From Atrina japonica (Eukaryota > Mollusca > Bivalvia > Pterioida > Pinnidae): a stretch of 64,000 nt of DNA. This document shows, in pieces, positions 1-14,100 of this stretch. The position numbers and the translations under genes are program-made. The stretch covers positions 2,364,965 to 2,428,964 of the forward strand of contig BROG01000027.1 in NCBI GenBank assembly GCA_030159075.1, given 5' to 3'. The notes under the pieces were generated by a model, which worked only from the letters and a program-made list of their open reading frames with translations, did no database searches and had not been told where the DNA came from. Position 1 is the stretch's first letter, and every line of letters begins with the position of its first letter.

Positions 1-130
1 TTTTTTGCAAAGATAGACATAGGTGTTGAAAATTGGGGCTTAGCCCCCAGACGTTTCTGGCGTGTGTGTGCGTGTTTTAAGTTGGTTTAGCCCCCCCCCC
101 CCACTTTCAATTTGCTTCCGACGCCTATGC
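1..130. repeat. Poly-C and small palindrome at left edge
   Basis: A GGGGCT-T-AGCCCC palindrome lies near 36-48 and a run of 12 C at 91-102. No coding signal is seen. It may be the end of an interspersed repeat whose remainder is outside the window, but nothing inside the window confirms this. Confidence 0.4.
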
Positions 131-479
131 TGTTACACGAATACCACGTCTACATATAACAAGGCAAAACATAAAATGACAGAACACTAAGTATGAAATT
201 ATCATGTGTTGAACCCGTTTAGAATCAGTGGTTCGTTTGGAAGATATAAATACTAAAGGCAAGAGAAAAAAAATTAACATTTCAATGTGGAAAGTTGTCT
301 ATAGGAAAATTAAAATTATCATTTTTGTAGTATGGCCTTGTTGTTTATTCACAAGCTGTGTCTACAGTAAGCAAAATGTTCAGGTAGGGCATGTAGCTGG
401 ATTTATTTAAGTTAAACCCAAGTATTACGCGTGTTTGTAAAATTATGTGTGATGTCTTAATTTCTAGTTAGTTGAGAAA

Positions 480-602
480 TGTCGCATTCACATAAGTATG
501 TGAGTTGCCATTACTGATTAACAAAACGTCGCCGATTTATCAGAATGTCAAATCCAAGACTACAACATTTCTTTTGATGCAAAAGCTTCTAAATGAAGTC
601 AT
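480..602. repeat. Dispersed repeat D1, copy a
   Basis: This block shares the string TCGCATTCACATAAGTAT and, about 90 bp later, a TTTGAT-CAAA-GCTTCT block with 17941-18056, in the same order and spacing. It is therefore one of two diverged copies of an unidentified interspersed repeat. No reading frame of note is present. Confidence 0.5.
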
Positions 603-1350
603 AATGGTGATTTGATATAATACGAGCACATGGCAGCATAAATACGTGGTGATGTATGTGCTGCAGAACTCAGGAAAGATCTAACATTTTTAGATGAGTA
701 CTTCTTTGGGAAAATCTGTATGTATTTCTTTTGAAAGGGCCATAACTCCGGGGCCCAGGAATGAAAATAATCGTTTCAGCAAGCCAGTGTTTTATATATT
801 TAGATACACAACCACCAGGCATATAATATGTCTATATAGACTGAAAATACGAGATACAAATTCATCATTGTAAGCAATAAAACTTAATACAAGGTTTAAT
901 GTAGTATCCTAAACATGTTTGGAATGGCTTTTATTTATCATGCATTCTAATCATCCCTTAGTTATTGTAATCCTGATATTTACGGAGAAGTGCATGAACT
1001 CATACACTGATGACAGCTTATGCAATGTTTCGACTTCACCAACCTTGAACTCATATCAACCTCAGCTGAAAGACATCTGTTAACTTATTCATACAGTATA
1101 CATATTACTAAAACCTCTTTGTAACACCGATTATCTGTCTATACGTTACTTTGCATATATTGAAAGTGACATGTTGTAAATCCAAGTTGGAAAACGTTAT
1201 TCTGTCGCACGTGTCTTACGATAGGAAATGGTCAGAAACAAGTTATGACCAATCCCTCAGTAACTTTGTCCTTCCACAGGTATCATGCTATTGATTAATT
1301 AATGTCTTGATATATTCATGTCAAATGTTTTATTATTGACGTCTATATCT
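603..1350. other. Unannotated AT-rich sequence
   Basis: No reading frame, RNA gene or clear repeat was seen. The composition matches neutral intergenic DNA. Confidence 0.5.
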
Positions 1351-1440
1351 GTAAATATTATAAACATACCAAAATGATAATGCTCAAGACGATCGTTTCT
1401 GTCAATTAGCCTTCATCGGTTGAGCTCCAATTTTAAACAG
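1351..1440. repeat. Dispersed repeat D2, copy a
   Basis: The stretch around CAAGACGATCGTTTCTGTC, followed by GAGCTCCAATTTTAAACAG, recurs at 5901-5985 in the same orientation. The preceding AATATTATAAACAT is also shared, so it is a two-copy interspersed repeat of unknown class. Confidence 0.55.
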
Positions 1441-1867
1441 ATTTTCTAAAAGAACAGTGGTATAATACAAGGCCAAATCCGTCTAACAGTAACCATTGTA
1501 AAAAGATGACTATCTTAGCTTTTGAATTATTTAGAATTTAAATGGTGTTATCAGTGCCAAAAATTACTTTCGTATTAGACTATCAACTGGTTCCAAAATA
1601 CCAGGTACTAGGTTGATGGAATTAATTTTATATTTATATGTTTCATTACCAAAATGAGAAAAAACAAGAGTAAATATAAAACTCAAAGATACCAAAGTAT
1701 TTATCGAAAGACAGTTCATGAGACAAAATACGAGTCAGGTTAAATTGGACACACGCTAACGCCTGAACATTCAGAAGTGGGATCAGATGTCCTAGAGGAA
1801 TATGTATTCCCGCTTTGACACACCGATGTTGTTTTGAAAACATCAATGATAATTGTGGAAAACGATT

Positions 1868-2009
1868 TGATTTTGATTTGATTTTTTGTTTTACGCCATA
1901 CTCAACAATTTTCCAGTCATATGATGACGTCCAGTTTTTATTGGTGGAGGAGAAACCCCGGTTACCCAGGTAAAGACCACCAACCTTCCGCAAGAAAACT
2001 GGCAAACTT
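1868..2009 (-). repeat. SINE family B, 3' part
   Basis: Read on the minus strand this is GGAAGGTTGGTGGTCTTTAC..GGGTAACC..GGGG..TCTCCTCCACC, followed by a GGCGTAAAAC-type tail and an A-rich ATCAAAATC end. The same blocks occur in the more complete copies at 43490-43735 (minus) and 39972-40220 (plus), where a tRNA-like head precedes them. This copy lacks the tRNA-like head. It abuts sequence leading into the RT relic that starts near 2150. Confidence 0.55.
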
Positions 2010-2149
2010 TCCCATTTAAGTGGAAAACGAAATTAGAAATCAAACCTATCACAAACTAATTATTGCTTGCTTTGTATCTGGATGTTTTACTTTAAGGTGC
2101 TCTTTCCTAGAATTTGATAAAATTCGATTTTCTTTTATTGTCAAAGAAT

Positions 2150-2975
2150 ACGATTCAACAAACTGTCGGCATTCCTATGGGAACCAATTGTACCCTTTAT
2201 TCGCTAACATGTTCATTTATTCCTACAATACAGACTTCATTTAGAAGCTGCTGAATCAAAAGAAGAAAAAGTTAGCGGTGTCCTTTAATTTGACATTTAG
2301 ATATATCGATGTCGTTTTGTCAATTTATAAATTTTATACATTTATCAATGCGATATATCCCAGCGAACTAGAAGTTATAGACAGAACAGAATTAAGCACA
2401 CACCTTTCATACTTAGACATTTTACTTACTAAAGACACAGACGGGAAATTAATAACTAATCTATACGACAAACACGACGATTTCGGCTTCCCCATCTTTA
2501 ATTTTCCACATTTAAGCAGTAATATCCCACAATCACCTGCATATGGAGTTATAATTTGAATGATCCGATATGCAAGGCTTCTTCAACATATGAACATTTC
2601 ATATACATAGATAAACTACTCACTGAAAAATTTTTTACATAGGGATATCGAAAATCGCGTTTGATGTCAACATTTCTCAAATTTTACTGTGGTATAATAG
2701 TCTTATTTGCGATTACTAATTGAGATAATGAGTTTGGTTGTTGAGACGTCTGTACCAATTGTGACGAGGATTCTCCACACGTATTTCATTTTCATTTGAC
2801 TGTGGACTCACGGTGGATGTGACTGGTCTACAGGGGACTCTTACTCCTCCATGGCACCTGATCCGACCTCTTGATTGCAAGAGGTCCGTGTTTTCCATTT
2901 TTTATCAGATTTGTACCTATATCCTAGACAACCTAAAGATTAATACTTTGATGTCTGAGATTTCTTATATTTAAT
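2150..2975 (+). pseudogene. Penelope-like reverse transcriptase relic, C-terminal part plus 3' tail
   Basis: Reading starts at CTGTCGGCATTCCTATGGG (TVGIPMGTN, RT palm) and shifts frame around 2200-2278. It continues as a 93-codon stretch at 2278-2559 with FNLTFRYIDVVLS. The second Asp of the expected YIDD catalytic box is Val here, so the copy is catalytically dead. Downstream motifs SYLDILL, DDFGFPI, SNIPQSPAYGV and a stop-broken C-terminus follow. The tail around 2750-2900 (CTGTACCAATTGTGACGAGGA and later a GATC-rich block) recurs in four other copies. Known: this protein family is common in mollusc genomes. Assignment to Penelope-like elements is by resemblance, not by search. Confidence 0.75.
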
Positions 2976-3720
2976 GTTTTCAAAATTCCGACAAGTGGTA
3001 ATAAAATACATTACATATGATATGTTTTAGGTTCTATATATAAATGCATACAGAAACACGCTAAATTATATTTTTTTAAAGTTATTTATAATGTTTTATT
3101 AAATAAGATTAATCTCCTCTTACCAAGTAATTACTTGAAAATAAGCTAAGATAAAATTATGCCTTTATCTTAATACCACCCGTATTCTATTACCAAACAC
3201 CATTGATATATACAGCAAAATTTGACTAGGAATAAATGCTCCATTCTATCCCCCACCAGGGAGGACTCATTTATCCAGCGTTTATTTTGTACTGCAGTTT
3301 TCTTAATTCTTTGTTGCATAGTAATTCACCAAATACCGTCTTTGCATTTGTTTAACTATCATATAATATTATCATTTGTAGTTTTAGTTCAATGCTCTAA
3401 TTTATTTATATCTGTTTGTAAAGTTCTGTTGATATAGAAGTACGATAAAGAAATTCCATAGTATATAATTATCGCGGTGGTAATCAACCTTATTACAAAA
3501 CAATTCTATGAATTCAACCAAAATATTTGCATTTTGATTCGACGAACATTCCAAGCTTTGTTAATATTTTTCTCTAAATATTATTCATTTGTCTGTATAT
3601 TTTGGTTAAACCCCAGTGCTTGTAAAATTATTTATCAATCGGCGTGACATCTATAATTCTATTGGAAAAATGAACTGTCTATTCTTCAGGATATCTTAAC
3701 AGAGAATTAACGAAACAATA
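2976..3720. other. Unannotated AT-rich sequence
   Basis: There is a short open stretch of 71 codons at 3222-3437, rich in hydrophobic residues and without recognised motifs, which I regard as chance. Nothing else is seen. Confidence 0.45.
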
Positions 3721-3795
3721 CATCTCCATATGAGTGAAATATTCTTGAGTGGGACGTTAAACAACAATAAACAAACAATAAACTAAACAATACAG
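3721..3795 (+). repeat. SINE family A, 3' end only
   Basis: CTCCATATGAGTGAAATATT then CTTGAGTGGGACGTTAAAC, followed by repeated AACAATAAAC, is the 3' end of a SINE. It matches the 3' end of the minus-strand copy at 62655-62895. The 5' part is missing, as in truncated retroposition. Confidence 0.6.
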
Positions 3796-4140
3796 TATGA
3801 GAATATAAACAGATTAGTACATGTATCTAGAAGATGTTGGCTTAACGTTTTACACAAATACAAGAAAAGTAAAACCATCAAGTCAATAGGCAAACAGGAA
3901 GTAAGACAAAAGGTTTGTTATTTCAACAAATAATTCAATAAATGTCCGTTGATGCATCTGCTATATATACATGCATCTGAACACGTTACAAGACCTGACG
4001 TGCAAATATGTTAAATAATGCTGACATCGAACAAAAGCATTGCCCTAAACTTGATCCAGTTAGTTAAATTAACACGCTTTTTAATAGTGTAGTAGTCTGA
4101 TAGGTATGTAACATCGATACCCACGGGGGAGTGGTAACCG

Positions 4141-4440
4141 CCTGCAGTGGTCTAGTGGTAGAGCGGTCGACTCATAACCAGAAAATTTCATGTTCGATTG
4201 CTATTTCCGGATCATACCAAATACTTAAATATTAAAAAAAACTTTCTTCGCAAAGCGCTCGGCATAAGAGGTGAAAAGCGTAGGATCTCTTGGATTAGGT
4301 CCCGAGGTCCTGTGTAGCGGCAGGCGTGGCATGTTAAAGAACCCTTTCTGCATCGAAATCAGTCTATAGCACATGTCAAAAACAGTTGCAATATCCATCC
4401 ATGTGTCCCAACAAAACCTTAAAGTGGTTTTTGAAGTTTA
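4141..4440 (+). repeat. tRNA-derived SINE, family A (head and core)
   Basis: The head TGGTCTAGTGGTAGAGCGG resembles a tRNA A box, and GTTCGATTGC about 40 bases later resembles a B box. The core GCGCTCGGCATAAGAGGTGA, then GGTCCCGAGGTCC and GTTAAAGAACC, matches the blocks read in reverse at 62655-62895. Known: bivalves carry deeply conserved SINEs with such a core; this copy is an inferred member. The anticodon stem and acceptor pairing are poor, so it is not a tRNA gene. Confidence 0.7.
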
Positions 4441-5348
4441 TATAAAAACTATAAAATAAACAATAAAATATATTGTTATTTTATGTAAAGAAGGTCATAG
4501 TCGTAATCAATTCTGCTTTCAAATATGCAGGAGGCTCTCTAATGCTCGAGATCCTAGTTAAACCCCTTTTGATTTTCTGACCTCGATTGGCAGCAATGGT
4601 AGCGGCCATTGTTGCTGTTGTTGATTGTCAATGGAACTGCCTATTATATTTATCAGGGTCCATAGACACTGGATTAGAAATTCTGGTCAAACATCCCTGC
4701 ACGTGAATTGACTCCTCTATTGACTTGTGTACGAGAACATCTGGTTTCATTTCCAAGAAAGATATTGAATAAAATTTAACACTTAGCGATTATTTAAGAT
4801 TTACTGTACGTAATCAATAGGGGTAAGAGTTTATGACTCTGGTTAAATTCAATGACTGTATGAATAATATTCCCACACGAAAACATTTTTACGAAGTATT
4901 TACAAAAAAAGTAAGTGAAAATTTCCTGGTGGGATTAAGGGATTAAACAAAGACAATTATGCCTCTTCTAGCAGTGGCACACTGTAAACACGGGAAACTG
5001 TTCTCTCCTATCAAAATATAGGGACTTATGTTGTTGGAATTGCTGTCATGAATTTGTAGTTACCAAGCTACCAACTGACCACGTCAAATAGAATCAATGC
5101 ACATAAGATTTTGCTTTTCTCCTGCTGCAAAACACATGTTGAAATTTATCACTGAACTAGTCATTACGCCAGCATGGAACATGTGAATGTAGAATTACCA
5201 TACAATAATAAGGAAGTATACAGAAGAAAAATGGGTAAATATTGATATAAACTCAGATATATAGATTCAGATTTAATGATATGAAATTCTTGTAACAATC
5301 ACTGTGAAGCTCATATATAGTATTTGTAAATTTAGAATAAAGTAAACA

Positions 5349-5350
<2 letters not shown>
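4441..5350. other. Unannotated AT-rich sequence
   Basis: No coding region or repeat could be recognised. Confidence 0.45.

Positions 5351-5437
<87 letters not shown>
5351..5437. repeat. (AT)n microsatellite
   Basis: An uninterrupted dinucleotide run of about 87 bp. Confidence 0.99.
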
Positions 5438-5440
<3 letters not shown>

Positions 5441-5900
5441 CCAGTTGCACAATGTGGCAGGCTCTTAACCATTAGTTATAAATATAAACACTATAATAAC
5501 GTATAGATGCACTCTTGCATCACACTTCCATGTTGATAAAGAAAATCGTTAGTTAAATAGAGTGCAATCAAATATAGCAAAATCAAAAACCTACATAGTG
5601 AGCATCCACGTGTCATGTTGTTATATTGTAATCAAATATAGTACATTTAACGTGGGAAAATTTACAACTCTTATTGATCAACCCTGGATTTAGTCATCGT
5701 TATTATAGGAAATGAGTCAGTCTGCTCGTGATTAAAACAATCATTTAATAGGTACACTGAATGGAAGGGAAACTGAAATCGATTAGTTCGAATTCGCGCA
5801 CCATTTGATCTGATTACTTTGGGTGAAATATATCGTTGTTTATGCTGTCATTTTTTCATCATCAATATCCGGAAAAGAATATGCATGTAAGTTAACAGTT

Positions 5901-5985
5901 ATAAATATTATAAACATAATAATAAACTTTTAATGCACAAGACGATCGTTTCTGTCAATTAGACTTGAGCTCCAATTTTAAACAG
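5901..5985. repeat. Dispersed repeat D2, copy b
   Basis: The second copy of the block at 1351-1440, sharing CAAGACGATCGTTTCTGTC and GAGCTCCAATTTTAAACAG. It ends just before a (CA)n tract. Confidence 0.55.
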
Positions 5986-6004
5986 GCGATGGTGACCCAA
6001 ATAT

Positions 6005-6006
6005 AC

Positions 6007-6073
<67 letters not shown>

Positions 6074-6130
6074 GCGCACGCACGCCCGCCCGCCAGCACA
6101 CACACACACACACACACACTCACACACACA

Positions 6131-6221
<91 letters not shown>
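6005..6221. repeat. Compound (CA)n-(CG)n-(CA)n microsatellite
   Basis: A CA run passes through about 20 bp of alternating CG, then CGCC-type interruptions near 6078-6095, then CA again. All frames are open here but only because of the repeat. The alternating CG core flanked by CA is a strong Z-DNA-prone sequence (established knowledge). Confidence 0.98.
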
Positions 6222-6225
<4 letters not shown>

Positions 6226-6619
6226 TGATGACTCGGAACAGTGGCAACTGGTTCGGGAAGTTTCGAAAATGCCATTCACTCCATACCTATATCATCATTG
6301 TTGCTATTTTATTTAACTAACATAGATATTCGTATGTCACACAATTCTTGTTTCATCAATTAATATCAAATCACACAGCGTAAGTAATCTAAAAGTACAA
6401 ACAGTAATTATTGCATTACGTTTTAATGGTTATGTATCTTACAATCAATGACGATATAAAATCAATGGATTCTATTGTAATTTGAAATTCATTTGAGTGT
6501 TTCTAAAAGTGAAAATGTTCGAATAATTCAAAACCTATATTCATTGTTTAAACTGAACGAAATCGGTTTCCATGTTTCTATTAATTAAACAATACCAATG
6601 AATATTGCGCAATGTGGAA

Positions 6620-6623
<4 letters not shown>

Positions 6624-6683
<60 letters not shown>
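6624..6683. repeat. (GA)n microsatellite
   Basis: A pure GA run of about 60 bp. Confidence 0.98.
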
Positions 6684-6687
<4 letters not shown>

Positions 6688-9600
6688 ACGTGTGTGTTCC
6701 AAATATAATTCAGTCATTTACAAGCTAGTTCTACTTTCTACTCCAGTTTTCCCGTTTCTTTCACTTACACACATATGTCAGTTATAATTGTTTCTTGTTA
6801 CAACATGTAGACATCAAGTAATGTGTTCTGATATAGAAAAAGACTAGTATCATATTCTGTAAATGCTGATTGCCATGTAATTTGTCCTGCTGTTGTATAG
6901 TGTTCCTGGTTCTCTGTATTATTTTATAACAGTCCAAGAGTGACACCAGACTCTCGTTAAATTTTATTACACTACCATATTTCCCAGGAGAATGTAAGCA
7001 GTTGATTCTTATTTACAGAACACTTACTGACATATAAAGTAACTGTGATATAAGTTAAATCGTCAACATTTAAATAAGATTTTAATCACAAACATGCACT
7101 TTTATTGTATTCACAGACGTTAACTTGATACCTGTAATATGTACGAGACTTCTGTTAAACAAAGAAAGAGTTTGCATGTTTTACATTTGATATTCCGTGT
7201 TTATTGACACAATGTGTCCTGGCAATACACAGTATCAGGTGGTGATGATGTTTGATAACTGTAGAATTACTTACTACAGATTGATAGACAATATTACGTA
7301 TCACAGGCTGACAGACAATATTACTTATCACAGACTCAGACTGATAGACAATATTACTTACCTGAGACTGATAGACAATACTTACCTCAGACTGATAGAC
7401 AATATTACTTACCTGAGACTGATAGACAATACTTACCTCAGGCTGATAGAAAATATTACTTATCACAGACTGATAGACAATATTACTTACCTCAGACTGA
7501 TAGACAATATTACTTACCTCAGATTGATAGACAATATTACTTACCTCAGACTGATAGACAATATTACTTACCTCAGACTAATAGACAGTATTACTTACCT
7601 CAGACTGATAGACAATATTACTTACCTCAGACTGATAGACAATATTACTTACCTCAGATTGATAGACAATATTACTTACCTCAGACTGATAGACAATATT
7701 ACTTACCTCAGACTGACAGACAATATTACTTACCTCAGCCTAATAGACAATATTACTTACCTCAGATTGATACACAATATTACTTACCTCAGATTGATAG
7801 ACAATATTACTTATCACAGACTGATACACAATATTACTTACCTCAGACTGACAGACAATATTACTTATCACAGACTGATACACAATATTACTTATCACAG
7901 ACTGATAGACAATATTACTTACCTCAGATTGATACACAATATTACTTATCACAGACTGATAGACAATATTACTTACCTCAGACTGACAGACAATATTACT
8001 TATCACAGACTGATACACAATATTACTTATCACAGACTGATAGACAATATTACTTACCTCAGATTGATAGACAATATTACTTATCACAGACTGATAGACA
8101 ATATTACTTACCTCAGACTGATAGACAATATTACTTACCTCTGACTGATAGACAATATTACTTACCTCAGATTGATAGACAATATTACTTACCTCAGACT
8201 GATACACAATATTACTTATTACAGACTGATAGACAATATTACTTATCACAGACTGATACACAATATTACTTATTACAGACTGAGTGACAATATTACTTAT
8301 CACAGACTGATAGACAATATTACTTACCTCAGACTGATAGACAATATTACTTATCACAGACTGATACACAATATTACTTACCTCAGACTGATAGACAATA
8401 TTACTTACCTCAGACTGATAGACAATATTACTTACCTCAGACTAATAGACAATACTACTTATCACAGACTGATACACAATATTACTTATCACAGACTGAT
8501 ACACAATATTACTTATCACAGACTGATACACAATATTACTTACCTCAGACTGATAGACAATATTACTTACCTCAGACTGATAGACAATATTACTTACCTC
8601 AGACAGATAGACAATATTACTTACCTCAGACTGGTAGACAATATTACTTACCTCAGACTGATACACAATATTACGTACCTCCGACTGATAGACAATATTA
8701 CTTATCACAGACTGACAGATAATATTACTTATCACAGACTGATACACAATATTACTTATCACAGACTGATAGACAATATAACTTACCTCAGACTGATAGA
8801 CAATATTACTTATCAAAGACTGATAGACAATATTACTTACCTCAGACCGATAGACAATATTACTTACCTCAGACTGATAGACAATATTACTTACCTCAGA
8901 CTGATAGACAATATTACTTATCTCAGACTGATACACAATATTACTTACCTCCGACTGATAGACAATATTACTTATCACAGACTGAGAGATAATATTACTT
9001 ATCACAGACTGAAACACAATATTACTTATCATAGATTGATAGACAATATAACTTACCTCAGACTGATAGACAATATTACTTATCACAGACTGATAGACAA
9101 TATTACTTACCTTAGACTGATAGACAATATTACTTATCACAGACTGATAGACAATATTACTTACCTCAGACTGAAAGACAATATTATTTATCACAGACTG
9201 ATAGACAATATTACTTACCTCAGACTAATACACAATATTACTTACCTCATACTGATAGACAATATTACTTACCTCAGACTGATAAACAATATTACTTATC
9301 TCAGACTGATAGACACTATTACTTACCTCAGACTGATAGAAAAAAATTACTTATCACAGACTGATAGACAATATTACTTACCTCAGACTGATAGACAATA
9401 TTACTTACCTCAGATTGATAGACAATATTACTTACCTTAGACTGATAGACAATATTACTTAACTCAGACTAATAGACAGTATTACTTACCTCAGACTGAT
9501 AGACAATATTACTTACCTCAGATTGATAGACAATATTACTTACCTCAGATTGATAGACAATATTACTTACCTCAGACTGATAGACAGTATTACTTACCTC

Positions 9601-9749
9601 AGACTGATAGACAATATTACTTACCTCAGACTGATAGACAATATTACTTACCTCAGATTGATAGACAATATTACTTACCTCAGACTGATAGACAATATTA
9701 CTTATCTCAGATTGATAGACAATATTACTTACCTCAGCCTAATAGACAA

Positions 9750-10090
9750 TATTACTTACTACGGACTGATACACAATAATACTTACCTCAGATTGATAGA
9801 CAATATTACTTACCTCAGACTGATACACAATATTACTTACTTCAGACTGACACACAATATTACTTACCTCAGCCTAATAGACAATATTACTTACCTCAGA
9901 TTGATACACAATATTACTTACCTCAGATTGATAGACAATATTACTTATCACAGACTGATACACAATATTACTTACCTCAGACTGACAGACAATATTACTT
10001 ATCACAGACTGATACACAATATTACTTATCACAGACTGATAGACAATATTTCTTACCTCAGATTGATACACAATATTACTTACCTCAGAC
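9750..10090. repeat. Higher-order duplicated block in the minisatellite, copy 1
   Basis: A diagnostic series of variants (ACACAATAAT, then TTCAGACTGACACAC, then CAGCCTAATAGAC, then CAATATTTC) reappears in the same order about 1029 bp downstream. The array therefore also grew by duplicating blocks of about 38 units. The 1029-bp offset is 3 bp more than 38 x 27, which fits a 3-bp insertion (TAT/TCA) seen near 10624. Confidence 0.75.
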
Positions 10091-10779
10091 TGATAGACAA
10101 TATTACTTACGTCAGACTGATAGACAATATTACTTACCTCAGACTGATAGACAATATTACTTACCTCAGATTGATAGACAATATTACTTACCTCAGACGG
10201 ACAGACAATATTACTTACCTCAGCCTAATAGACAATATTACTTACCTCAGACGGAGACACAATATTACTTATCACAGACTGATAGACAATATTACTTATC
10301 ACAGACTGATAGACAATATTACTTACCTCAGACTGATACACAATATTACTTATCACAGACTGATAGACAATATTACTTACCTCAGACTGAAAGACAATAT
10401 TATTTATCACAGACTGATAGACAATATTACTTACCACAGACTAATACACAATATTACTTACCTCAGACTGATAGACAATATTACTGACCTCAGACTGATA
10501 AACAATATTACTTATCTCAGACTGATAGACACTATTACTTACCTCAGACTGATAGAAAATATTACTTATCACAGACTGATAGACAATATTACTTACCTCA
10601 GACTGATAGACAATATTACTTACCTTATCAGATTGATAGACAATATTACTTACCTCATACTGATAGACAATATTACTTACCTCAGACTGATAGACAGTAT
10701 TACTTACCTCAGACTGATAGACAATATTACTTACCTCAGACTGATAGACAATATTACTTACCTCAGACTGATAGACAAT

Positions 10780-11115
10780 ATTACTTACCACGGACTGATA
10801 CACAATAATACTTACCTCAGATTGATAGACAATATTACTTACCTCAGACTGATAGACAATATTACTTACTTCAGACTGACACACAATATTACTTACCTCA
10901 GCCTAATAGACAATATTACTTACCTCAGATTGATACACAATATTACTTACCTCAGATTGATAGACAATATTACTTATCACAGACTGATACACAATATTAC
11001 TTACCTCAGACTGACAGGCAATATTACTTATCACAGACTGATACACAATATTACTTATCACAGACTGATAGACAATATTTCCTACCTCAGATTGATACAC
11101 AATATTACTTACCTC
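10780..11115. repeat. Higher-order duplicated block in the minisatellite, copy 2
   Basis: The second copy of the ordered variant series seen at 9750-10090. Minor differences (CAGGCAATATT, CAATATTTCC) show that divergence followed the duplication. Confidence 0.75.
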
Positions 11116-14100
11116 AGACTGATAGACAATATTACTTACCTCAGACGGACAGACAATATTACTTACCTCAGACGGACAGACAATATTACTTACCTCAGCC
11201 TAATAGACAATATTACTTACCTCAGACGGATACACAATATTACTTATCACAGACTGATAGACAATATTACTTACCACAGACTGATAGACAATATTACTTA
11301 CCTTAGACTGATAGACAATATTACTTATCACAGACTGATACACAATATTACTTATCACAGACTGATAGACAATATTACTTATCACAGACTGATAGACAAT
11401 ATTACTTACCTCAGACTGATAGACAATATTACTTATCACAGACTGATACACAATATTACTTACCTCAGACTGATAGATAATATTGCTTACCTCAGACCGA
11501 TAGACAATATTACTTACCTCAGACTGATAGACAATATTACTTACCTCAGACTGACAGACAATATTACTTACCTCAGACTGATAGACAATATTACTTACCT
11601 CAGACTAATAGACAATATTACTTATCACAGACTGATACACAATATTACTTATCACAGACTGATACACAATATTACTTATCACAGACTGATACACAATATT
11701 ACTTACCTCAGACTGATACACAATATTACTTACCTCAGACTGATAGACAATATTACTTACCTCAGACTGATAGACAATATTACTTACCTCAGACTGATAG
11801 ACAATATTACTTACCTCAGACTGATACACAATATTACTTACCTCAGACTGATAGACAATATTACTTATCACAGACTGACAGATAATATTACTTATCACAG
11901 ACTGATACACAATATTACTTATCACAGACTGATAGACAATATAACTTACCTCAGACTGATAGACAATATTACTTATCACAGACTGATAGACTATATTACT
12001 TACCTTAGACTGATAAACAATATTACTTACCTCAGACTGATAGACAATATCACTTACCTCAGACCGATAGACAATATTACTTACCTCAGACTGATAGACA
12101 ATATTACTTACCTCAGACTGAAAGACAATATTACTTATCTCAGACTGATACACAATATTACTTACCTCAGACTGATAGACAATATTACTTACCTCAGACT
12201 GATAGACAATATTACTTACCTCAGACCGATAGACAATATTACTTACCTCAGACTGATAGACAATATTACTTACCTCAGACTGATAGACAATATTACTTAT
12301 CACAGACTGATACACAATATTACTTACCTCAGACTGATAGACAATATTACTTACCTCAGACTGATAGACAATATTACTTATCACAGACTGATACACAATA
12401 TTACTTACCTCAGACTGATAGACAATATTACTTACCTCAGAATGATAGACAATATTACTTACCTCAGACTGATACACAATATTACTTACCTCAGACTGAT
12501 AGACAATATTACTTACCTCAGACTGATAGACAATATTACTTACCTCAGACTGATAGACAATATTACTTACCTCAGACTGATAGACAATATTACTTACCTC
12601 AGACTGATAGACAATATTACTTACCTCAGATTGATAGACAATATTACTTACCTCAGCCTAATAGACAATATTACTTACCTCAGACGGAGACACAATATTA
12701 CTTATCACAGACTGATATACAATATTACTTATCACAGACTGATAGACAATATTACTTACCTCAGACTGATAGACAATATTACTTATCACAGACTGATACA
12801 CAATATTACTTATCACAGACTGATAGACAATATTACTTATCACAGACTGATAGACAATATTACTTACCTCAGACTGATAGACAATATTACTTATCACAGA
12901 CTGATAGACAATATTACTTATCACAGACTGATAGACAATATTACTTACCTCAGACTGATAGACAATATTACTTATCTCAGACTGATACACAATATTACTT
13001 ACCTCAGAGTGATAGACAATATTACTTACCTCAGACTGACAGACAATATTACTTACCTCAGACTGATAGACAATATTACTTACCTCAGACTGATAGACAA
13101 TATTACTTACCTCAGACTGACAGACAATATTACTTACCTCAGACTGATAGACAATATTACTTACCTCAGACTAATAGACAATATTACTTATCACAGACTG
13201 ATACACAATATTACTTATCACTGACTGATACACAATATTACTTATCACAGACTGATAGACAATATTACTTACCTCAGACTGATAGACAATATTACTTACC
13301 TCAGACTGATAAACAATATTACTTACCTCAGACTGATAGACAATATTACTTACCTCAGACTGATAGACAATATTACTTACCTCAGACTGATAAACAATAT
13401 TACTTACCTCAGACTGATAGACAATAGTACTTATCTCAGACTGATAGACAATATTACTTACCTCAGACTGATAGACAATATTACTTATCACAGACTGACA
13501 GATAATATTACTTATCACAGACTGATACACAATATTACTTATCACAGACTGATAGACAATATAACTTATCACAGACTGATAGACAATATTACTTATCACA
13601 GACTGATAGACAATATTACTTACCTTAAACTGATAGACAATATTACTTATCACAGAGTGATAGACAATATTACTTACCTCAGACTGATAGACAATATTAT
13701 TTATCACAGACTGATAGACAATAATAATTACCTCAGACTAATACACAATATTACTTATCTCAGACTGATAGACAATATTACTTACCTCAGACTGATAGAC
13801 AATATTACTTATCTCAGACTGATAGACAATATTACTTACCTCAGACTAATAGACAATATTACTTATCACAGACTGATACACAATATTACTTACCTCAGAC
13901 TGATAGACAATTTTACTTACCTCAGACTAATACACAATATTACTTACCTCAGACTGATAGACAATATTACTTACCTCAGACTGATAGACAATATTACTTA
14001 CCTTAGACCGATAGACAATATTACTTACCTCCGACTGATAGAGAATATTACTTACCTCAGACTGATAGACAATATTACTTACCTCAGACTGATACACAAT

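Noticed and set aside
91..102. Telomere-like or assembly-gap signature from C runs
   Set aside because: Homopolymer C runs also occur near 44899, 49350 (as G) and 63604 without any telomeric repeat; they look like ordinary homopolymers.
9523..13224. A 1233-residue repeat protein gene
   Set aside because: Openness follows from a stop-free 27-bp unit; opposite-strand frames are open as well, and there is no leader, exon or domain outside the repeat.
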